The notes below the pieces were generated by a model. That model did not search any database. It saw nothing but the letters and a program-made list of their open reading frames with translations, and was not told the DNA's origin. DNA of 9,962 bases from positions 1 through 9,962 of the forward strand of contig CAZXVH010000154.1 in assembly GCA_964643965.1 (NCBI GenBank), given 5' to 3'. The stretch is from GCA-2746795 sp964643965 (GTDB lineage: Bacteria > Chloroflexota > Anaerolineae > Promineifilales > Promineifilaceae). Both the position numbers and the translations under genes were made by a program. This document shows, in pieces, positions 5,580-9,962 of the stretch; position 1 is the stretch's first letter, and the number at the start of each line of letters is the position of its first letter.

Positions 5580-5994
5580 TCAAGTCGCCGCCCTGGGCAT
5601 CCAACTGCTGGCTAAACCAGTCACCGTAACTTTCATTAGCGCCCATGGGCCGGCCGGTGAGGAATTCAAAGACGTTGCGGTCACTGCCATGGCGATTGGC
5701 CTCTTTGACCATCAGCGGCATTTGCAGACCCGGCCATTTCTTCATGGTTGTGGCGCACTCTTTAATCGCTTTGGCCGTCAGCTTGCCTGGCTCATTGGCC
5801 AAGATGAAGATGGATAGGCCGGTGCGTTTTGGCTCTGGTAAATCAGCCACGGCCGTGGCCACGCTCATGGGCAGTTCACCGGCGGCGATGCGCTGCGCCA
5901 GTTCCAGGGGAATGTCGGCCAGCGCCAGATGATTCAGCACATAATTCAAATGCTGACCCACATTACGGGCTATCTCTTCTTTCGTCTTGCTCAA
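5575..5994 (-). pseudogene. ParB-related HTH fragment
   Basis: From a TTG at 5994 about 140 residues are recognisable before the frame runs into E2 sequence read out of frame (open to 5437). TKEEIARNVGQHLNYVLNHL, then PLELAQRIAAGELPMSVATA, is the helix-turn-helix region of ParB/KorB-type DNA-binding proteins. A helical region follows (LTAKAIKECATTMKKWPG). The N-terminal CTP-binding/nuclease-like domain that should precede the HTH is absent, because the upstream DNA belongs to the nucleotidyltransferase gene, which overlaps by 32 bases. ParB-related proteins define PRTRC cassettes, so this fragment and the E2 tail probably came from one such cassette. With both ends missing it is likely non-functional; a short HTH protein could still be made. 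Confidence 0.6.
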
Positions 5995-6593
5995 CAGCTT
6001 CTTTGGCGGTTTCGTTAATCAAATCCCATAAATCGGCTGATTCCTGGCTGATTTCTTTGGCCCGGCTGCTTACATATTGGAAGTCAAACGCTAAATCAGT
6101 ATCCCCACCCAAATAATGAAACACCATTATCTCATAGATATCTGCAGGATGGCGTTCTGACCGGCCTTCCGCCCAGGCCATCAACTTGCCAAGAATGACA
6201 TCTTCTGGACGGGCTGCCCATGCTGAGAATGGTGCTTGGCCTGGCATATCTACAGTTCGCTGAATCCGATTTTCAAAGGCCGGTTTGTATCGAAGATCCA
6301 TTGTTATGGGAAATAAATCAGCCTTTTCTCCCAAGCTACTGTCGATGATATTAAATGTAGTGCCAATCTCCATGGCATTTCGCATTTGATAGGGATCGGC
6401 ATAGTATCGGGGGAGAGGAAATGCAGCAGCGAGCGCCTGAACAGACGACAATGTCAATGTCAAAAGTCGTTCGTGTAATACCATAGATGGTTGCTGCAAA
6501 ACCACCTATAATTGCATAGGGTATATCTAGTTCTTCTAGTTTAAGCAGAATGTCTAGAAACAGATTGAAGCCAGGGTTTGACATTTTGGGCAC
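5963..6593 (-). pseudogene. MNT/AbiEii-like nucleotidyltransferase, frameshifted second copy
   Basis: The N-terminal part, from a GTG at 6593 (GGAGGAG seven bases upstream; TTG at 6599 and ATG at 6584 also possible), reads LEELDIPYAIIGGFAATIYG and TTFDIDIV: the GG motif at about residues 30-31 and the metal pair D45-x-D47. After about 6450 the protein continues in another frame as SVQALAAAFPLPRYY, EKADLFPITMDLRY and WAARPEDVILGKLMAWAEGR, ending with TAA at 5963-5965. Related proteins have several residues between DIDIV and SVQALAAAF, so a small out-of-frame deletion near 6450 is the likely cause. The first fragment retains the catalytic pair but not the third acid (ADLF). The intact relative is at 1495-2082. 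The gene overlaps both its partner (6541-6831) and the ParB fragment. Confidence 0.7.
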
Positions 6594-6831
6594 GTTCAAT
6601 CTCCTCCAACATTTTTAGATTCAGTTCTATTTCAGAAATATCTGGATGTTTGTTACGTATGCGACCGCGGATGATACCCACAACTAGGGCGCGTGCATCT
6701 AACATTGCCTGAATACGTTGTCCAGGAGAAAGCGTAAGACGCAAACGCATCAATTCCATATCTGTATGAGTAAAACGTCTTGTCTGTTGAGCCGGATTTA
6801 GGGCGGGTTCTGTCATAAACTTTAATCTCAT
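6541..6831 (-). CDS. Small helical partner of the second nucleotidyltransferase
   Basis: The preferred start is the ATG at 6831, with AGAGAGG five bases upstream, giving 96 residues. A GTG at 6873 and an ATG at 6816 are alternatives. The core THTDMELMRLRLTLSPGQRI, then ARALVVGIIRGRIRNKHPDI and ELNLKMLEEIERAQ, is helical and basic. The arginine-rich helix followed by PD....EL..K matches the layout of the 2095-2412 protein, so the two are distant relatives in the same position. It overlaps the transferase gene by 53 bases. It appears intact although its partner is broken, which is notable if the pair works as toxin and antitoxin; that role is not established. Confidence 0.65.
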   Translation of the reverse strand: MRLKFMTEPALNPAQQTRRFTHTDMELMRLRLTLSPGQRIQAMLDARALVVGIIRGRIRNKHPDISEIELNLKMLEEIERAQNVKPWLQSVSRHSA

Positions 6832-6834
6832 GAA

Positions 6835-6902
6835 AGCCTCTCTCTGTTTCTGGATTTGTTTTTTTGTTGGCACAAAAAATCATATCCGTTCTTAGAGAGG
6901 CT
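6835..6902 (-). promoter_or_regulatory. Inverted repeat that could hide the ribosome site
   Basis: AGCCTCTCT (6835-6843) and AGAGAGGCT (6894-6902) are perfect nine-base complements. In the minus-strand mRNA the copy next to the ATG at 6831 includes the Shine-Dalgarno AGAGAGG, and the upstream copy could pair with it across a 50-base loop. This would make a translational switch. No clear promoter is seen upstream. Confidence 0.35.
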
Positions 6903-6975
6903 CTCACAATTTCTACACGCTATTCTGTAGTGTTACCGTTGAGCCATTTCATTAACTTATTGTCCCCATCTCGTT

Positions 6976-7302
6976 TCATTGTACCATATGAATGACAATA
7001 GGCTCTGCCTGTGTCTCAAGTGGAGGCTGAGATTCTGGCTCGGCCGCCCAGTACAAGCCCATGTCGGAAAGGGTGACATCGGGTGGTGTTAGCTTTACTA
7101 CTTCCCGGTAGCCCAACTGGCGGCAGAGGGTATCGGCCGTTTCCAGGATGCGTTGGTAATCGTCCACCGCCATCTGGTTTGCAGGAGAGTTGGGAAATAA
7201 AAAAGCGGCTACTGTGTCAGTAACCGCCTGGTAAGAAATGTACTGCCTGCCATCTATCTTTTTGGGAGGCAGGGCTTCAAGTTGTGTTTTCAGTTTTTCC
7301 AT
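6976..7302 (-). CDS. Hypothetical protein
   Basis: Encodes 108 residues from an ATG at 7302 to a TGA at 6976-6978. I do not recognise the family. The sequence starts with a charged helix (MEKLKTQLEALPPKK), then DGRQYISYQAVTDTVAAFL, a helical middle (YQRILETADTLCRQLGYREV) and a short acidic, Pro-rich tail (PESQPPLETQAEP). There are no membrane segments or catalytic motifs. The ribosome site is weak (GAGAG about nine bases upstream). It lies between the recombinase and the nucleotidyltransferase pair on the same strand, after a 148-base gap holding two copies of the AACGGCCGTT palindrome. Confidence 0.55.
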   Translation of the reverse strand: MEKLKTQLEALPPKKIDGRQYISYQAVTDTVAAFLFPNSPANQMAVDDYQRILETADTLCRQLGYREVVKLTPPDVTLSDMGLYWAAEPESQPPLETQAEPIVIHMVQ

Positions 7303-7337
7303 GATCGGCTCTCGTTGTTTGATAATTGGTTTGGGGT

Positions 7338-7366
7338 AAACGGCCGTTTGTGGGGAACGGCCGTTT
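7338..7366. repeat. Two tandem AACGGCCGTT palindromes
   Basis: AAACGGCCGTTT (7338-7349) and AACGGCCGTTT (7356-7366) lie six bases apart in the gap between the recombinase and the 6976-7302 gene. The same core ACGGCCGT also occurs at 572, 859, 2766, 4715, 5352, 5849, 7919 and 8309. The core is a perfect palindrome and appears both inside genes and between them. Confidence 0.8.
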
Positions 7367-7450
7367 CCGATTCGAGTTGATTCAGCTTGTCACCCAATGG
7401 AAAGCGTTAGCGATTACCGATTGCCTCTGATACTTCATCAAAGAAAATGG

Positions 7451-8458
7451 CTAATTGGCCGCTAGCGCTAATTCAATTTGAATGAAGTCACCGGCCGTTA
7501 CCTGCAAGCTGCGCATTGGCTCCAGGTAACGTTCGGTTGTGGTGATGCTGGCATGACCCAACATCTGCTGAATCTGGCGCAAATCGGCGCCACCCTTTAA
7601 CGCCAGCGCTGCCGCCGTCCGGCGCAGGTCGTGGGCGGCTAAAGCTGCATCACCCTTCCTATTAATATGTCCCGCTGCCAGCACATGTTCCTTGACCACA
7701 TTGTAAATTGCCTGCGGTGTCAAATGCCCATCGGTGTAGTAGTCACCCTTCGTGCGCACGGACCCAGCCAAGCTGCCATCTTTGTTCAACGCATGGAAAA
7801 CACGGCCATCATATATACCACACGCATCCGCCCATCTATCCAGCGCCATCTTCACCCAGGGCGGAATACCTACCGAGCGCACCCGGCTCCGTTTACCTAC
7901 CAGGTCGATAATCGCCCAACGGCCGTCCCGCTGCTGCACCATTTCCCAAGTTAGCCCAGCCACTTCTGCCCGTCGTAAACCGGTGCCAATCATCACCGCC
8001 AAAATCGACTGGTCACGGATCGCCTTCAGCAAGGGAATCTCTTCTTGCCGCCAGCGTGTGACCGGCGTATTGATCAGCTTCTCCGCTTCTTCCTTCGTCA
8101 ACCAGTTGCCGGCACGCACCCCTTCCTGCTTCACGCCTTTGATCCGTTCCACGCCATAGGCCAGGGTGGGGGTAACCAAACCGTTGTCGGCTGCTTCGGC
8201 CGCCAGCTTACGAATGGCCGACAGTGCCTGGTTGATGCTTGAGCGACTGCGGTCAGATTGCAGCATCTCCTCACGGTAAGCGTTAATCGTGGCTTTGGTG
8301 AAACCGGGACGGCCGTTGCGTTCATACCAATCCAGAAAATCAATGAGGGCGCGGCTGTAAGCGCGTTTGCTGTGCGGGCTGTCCACACTCTGCGTCACCA
8401 AATCAATGATGGCGTACCAATCGTCTTGGGAAATGAGCGTTGTGGTTTGTGTGTCCAT
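7451..8458 (-). CDS. Tyrosine recombinase/integrase (XerC/D-like)
   Basis: Encodes 335 residues from an ATG at 8458 to a TAG. The N-terminal SAM-like DNA-binding domain (about residues 15-110) contains SVDSPHSKRAYSRALIDFLD and RSSINQALSAIRKL. The catalytic domain has the full set: R162 in GTGLRRAEV, K189 in VGKRSRVRS, H276-x-x-R279 in HDLRRT, H302 in LGHAS, and the nucleophile Y311 in TTERYLEP. Such enzymes cut and rejoin DNA through a 3' phosphotyrosine, for integration of mobile elements, dimer resolution or cassette recombination. Length and spacing are normal, so it should be active. It may mobilise or resolve the surrounding accessory DNA; no attachment site was identified. Transcription probably starts at or next to the ATG. 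Confidence 0.93.
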   Translation of the reverse strand: MDTQTTTLISQDDWYAIIDLVTQSVDSPHSKRAYSRALIDFLDWYERNGRPGFTKATINAYREEMLQSDRSRSSINQALSAIRKLAAEAADNGLVTPTLAYGVERIKGVKQEGVRAGNWLTKEEAEKLINTPVTRWRQEEIPLLKAIRDQSILAVMIGTGLRRAEVAGLTWEMVQQRDGRWAIIDLVGKRSRVRSVGIPPWVKMALDRWADACGIYDGRVFHALNKDGSLAGSVRTKGDYYTDGHLTPQAIYNVVKEHVLAAGHINRKGDAALAAHDLRRTAAALALKGGADLRQIQQMLGHASITTTERYLEPMRSLQVTAGDFIQIELALAAN

Positions 8459-8464
8459 GTAGTT

Positions 8465-8493
8465 ATATTATGTCAAGTTTTGTTGTTTGTCAA
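8465..8493 (-). promoter_or_regulatory. Near-consensus sigma70-type promoter of the recombinase, leaderless
   Basis: On the minus strand TTGACA (8493-8488) is followed after exactly 17 bases by TAATAT (8470-8465). The -10 box ends only six bases before the ATG at 8458, which places the expected transcription start at the start codon itself, and no ribosome site is present. A second TTGACA overlaps the spacer. Confidence 0.7.
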
Positions 8494-8526
8494 TAGCTTT
8501 TGTTAATAATCATTATCATAAGCTAT
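8493..8526. promoter_or_regulatory. Nested inverted repeats upstream of the recombinase promoter
   Basis: ATAGCTT (8493-8499) and AAGCTAT (8520-8526) flank an AT-rich core containing the perfect dyad ATAAT-C-ATTAT (8506-8516). The stretch AATAATCATTATC resembles half or more of a Fur box (GATAATCATTATC). It borders the -35 box, so a repressor could bind here. The link to Fur or iron is weak, because AT-rich dyads of this kind occur by chance. Confidence 0.3.
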
Positions 8527-8551
8527 TTTGATTAGAAAAAAGAGTGCTTTT

Positions 8552-8656
8552 TGTCAATTTCAGAATTATTTGTCCCTGTTTTCAACATTTGTAGGATCCA
8601 CTAAATAATGAGACTCATCGGTAAATAATGAGACTGAATCGGTAAATAATGAGACT
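8552..8656 (+). mobile_element. Transposon end with three direct repeats, next to the TniQ gene
   Basis: A possible terminus TGTCAATTTCAGAATTATTT starts at 8552 and resembles the TGTC ends of Tn5053/Tn7-type elements. Inward (rightward) are three exact copies of TAAATAATGAGACT at 8602-8615, 8622-8635 and 8643-8656, spaced 20 and 21 bases. The last two are preceded by ATCGG. Multiple spaced copies inside one end are typical of binding sites for a DDE transposase. The TniQ-like gene starts right behind them and reads toward this end. I see no target-site duplication. Confidence 0.5.
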
Positions 8657-8679
8657 GGCTCTGTAATTTGCTCCCACTG

Positions 8680-9962
8680 TCAGCATTTTAAGAGCTGTAA
8701 ATCGTTGCGGTTTACCCACATCGAATATAAACCTCCTCCAAACCAGACAGCGGTCACTTCGCCTGCCAATATCCGCTGTAAAACTCGCACCAGGTCATAA
8801 CCACCCGCAACTAATTCCCATAAGGTCACTGGCTTGCCAAAACAAAGGGGGATGTCAGGATAGCGACTCAGTCTTCGGAAGAACGTGTTCACAGAGATCG
8901 TATCCAGTCGCCACAGACCGCTTTCTTCGGAATCTGCCTGGTAGCGTGTTTTCAGCAAGTCGGCACTGACCAACTTTTCGACAACATGCGGTTCTACGGC
9001 AAGGAGACGCGTCACATCAACTAATGGAATGCCTGTTTGCCACTGTCGTAGGAGATCAACGAACTCCTTTCGGCGTACAATGCGCAAACGCCGGTATTCA
9101 TATCGCTGTTGGCCTTCGCTTCGTTCGTAGTCTATGAGCATTTGTACATCAACCAGGCGCTGTACAATTTCAAGCTCAATTCCCAATCGCTTCGCAACTT
9201 CAATTTGGGTTAGGTAAGGAAACCGGTCCCGAAACGACTGGCTACGCTGGTAACGGCACAGGTGGGTGACCGAACGAGACAAGGAATAATTGGCGACAAG
9301 GTAATCATCAAAGGCGTCCTGAATGAAAGCAAACTCAGGCCGCTGCCATTCATCTTCTAGCCAGGCAAAATACATGGGATCAAATTCATCCGCAATCTGG
9401 TCAGCCAGGACGTTTGGGCGACGCCGATAGGTATCCAGAAAATCATGAAATGCCTGTAGCCAATCCGTCAATACTTTCATTGACGTGGCATAGACTCGGT
9501 ACACCTGGAGCGGTGCTGGTAACTCGCGCAGTTTGGGTGCAGGAGATGGCACATCAAAACGAGGAGCCGGATGGAGCATTTCCTGCGGTAATCTCACAGC
9601 GGCTGTTTCCAAACCGCGCAGCGTTTCGAGCAAGATCGGAACTGGCTTTTCCAGTATCGTCATCTGGTCTGGCAACAGTGGCGCCGACGTGTCTCCCCAC
9701 CAGGCGTGCAGCTGCTGGTGGGCCCACAATCCTCAGGTGTCGTCGCTGACGGAAACAATGGGAGCCTCTGTCAAATCACCGGCGCAGCTCGAGCATTGGC
9801 CCGTGACAATGACTGCCACCGACAGTTGTTGTACGCAGTGCGGACAGCCCCGCTGCAAAAGACATTCATGCTGCAGGCAAATGGCTGCCAGTAAATTTAA
9901 CCATGGGCAGCGATGGTAACAGCCGTCTGCCAGGCAGACCGGGCAATATTGGGCATCGTGTA
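8680..9962 (-). pseudogene. tniQ: TniQ-family transposition targeting protein, interrupted by TGA and cut by the window edge
   Basis: The frame enters at the right edge with HDAQYCPVCLADGCYHRCPW, then CLQHECLLQRGCPHC and GQCSSCAGDL: the Cys/His zinc-binding N-terminal half of TniQ. It meets an in-frame TGA at 9733-9735 and continues at once with GLWAHQQLHAWW for 350 more codons to TGA at 8680-8682. The long second part holds helical segments and an HTH-like stretch (TQIEVAKRLGIELEIVQRLV). TniQ directs Tn5053- and Tn7-type transposons, and some CRISPR-associated ones, to their target by linking target recognition to the TniB/TnsC ATPase. The TGA could derive from CGA (Arg). The start lies outside the window. 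No tniA, tniB or cas gene is visible here. Confidence 0.75.

Noticed and set aside
7667..8242. Several plus-strand open frames opposite the integrase
   Set aside because: They lie entirely within the intact tyrosine recombinase, which has all catalytic residues on the minus strand.
8602..8656. CRISPR array or replication iterons suggested by three equal repeats
   Set aside because: The units are only 14 bases with 6-7 base gaps, and the last two gaps are near copies of each other, so they are not spacers. No replication gene is adjacent. Transposase binding sites fit better.
606..9735. Alternative genetic code (TGA or TAG read as an amino acid)
   Set aside because: TAG, TGA and TAA all interrupt frames here, and all also end clearly intact genes such as the integrase (TAG), the 6976-7302 gene (TGA) and the 7-324 gene (TAG).
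9414..9919. Plus-strand open frames opposite the TniQ gene
   Set aside because: They mirror the TniQ coding sequence. The minus frame has the ordered Cys/His motifs of TniQ and the plus products have no recognisable features.

Overview
The window looks like accessory DNA, probably from a bacterial plasmid, an integrated element or a genomic island, at mid GC content. Nearly every gene reads on the minus strand. The best taxonomic guess is Chloroflexota, close to Anaerolineae. This rests only on the style of the genes (an E2/JAMM cassette, a DUF5678 plus aspartic protease pair, small nucleotidyltransferase pairs) and on many copies of the palindrome ACGGCCGT. It has not been tested.

Layout in the direction of minus-strand transcription (right to left). 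At the right edge is a transposition-targeting gene of the TniQ type (8680 to the edge), broken by an in-frame TGA. It is followed by what looks like a transposon end with three 14-base direct repeats (8552-8656). Next comes an intact tyrosine recombinase (7451-8458) with a near-consensus promoter that implies a leaderless mRNA, then an unrecognised 108-residue gene (6976-7302). A small helical protein plus nucleotidyltransferase pair follows (5963-6831), with the transferase frameshifted. Then come a ParB-related fragment joined to the tail of an E2-like protein (5292-5994) and a DUF5678 protein overlapping a retropepsin-like protease (4564-5222). The protease is cut off by a second, unrelated transposon end (4532-4579). 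To its left is a decayed DUF6788-like fragment on the plus strand. Three small overlapping genes (3383-4070) lead into a longer but damaged E2-like gene (2483-3361). A second helical protein plus nucleotidyltransferase pair (1495-2412) is intact and has its own promoter and terminator. Then come a JAMM/JAB peptidase gene (762-1421), a small acidic gene interrupted by TAG (606-806), a plus-strand structured RNA candidate with promoter and terminator (425-558), and a small Cys-containing protein (7-324).

The main biological theme is a PRTRC-like cassette: a ParB-related protein, an E2-like protein with the PNV...GGIC active-site signature, and a JAMM peptidase with a perfect HxHx7Sx2D motif. 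In eukaryotes such E2 and JAMM proteins attach and remove ubiquitin-like tags. No E1 (ThiF-like) gene and no clear ubiquitin-like protein are visible here. Two E2 copies are present and both are broken. One nucleotidyltransferase pair sits between the E2 and JAMM genes and the other sits against the truncated ParB end, so these modules may have inserted into the cassette.

Many reading frames are damaged: single-base shifts at short homopolymers and in-frame TAG, TGA, TGA and TAA codons. The intact recombinase, JAMM gene and first nucleotidyltransferase pair argue against poor sequence quality throughout, but homopolymer errors cannot be ruled out for the frameshifts. The damage fits a decaying, transposon-rich accessory region.
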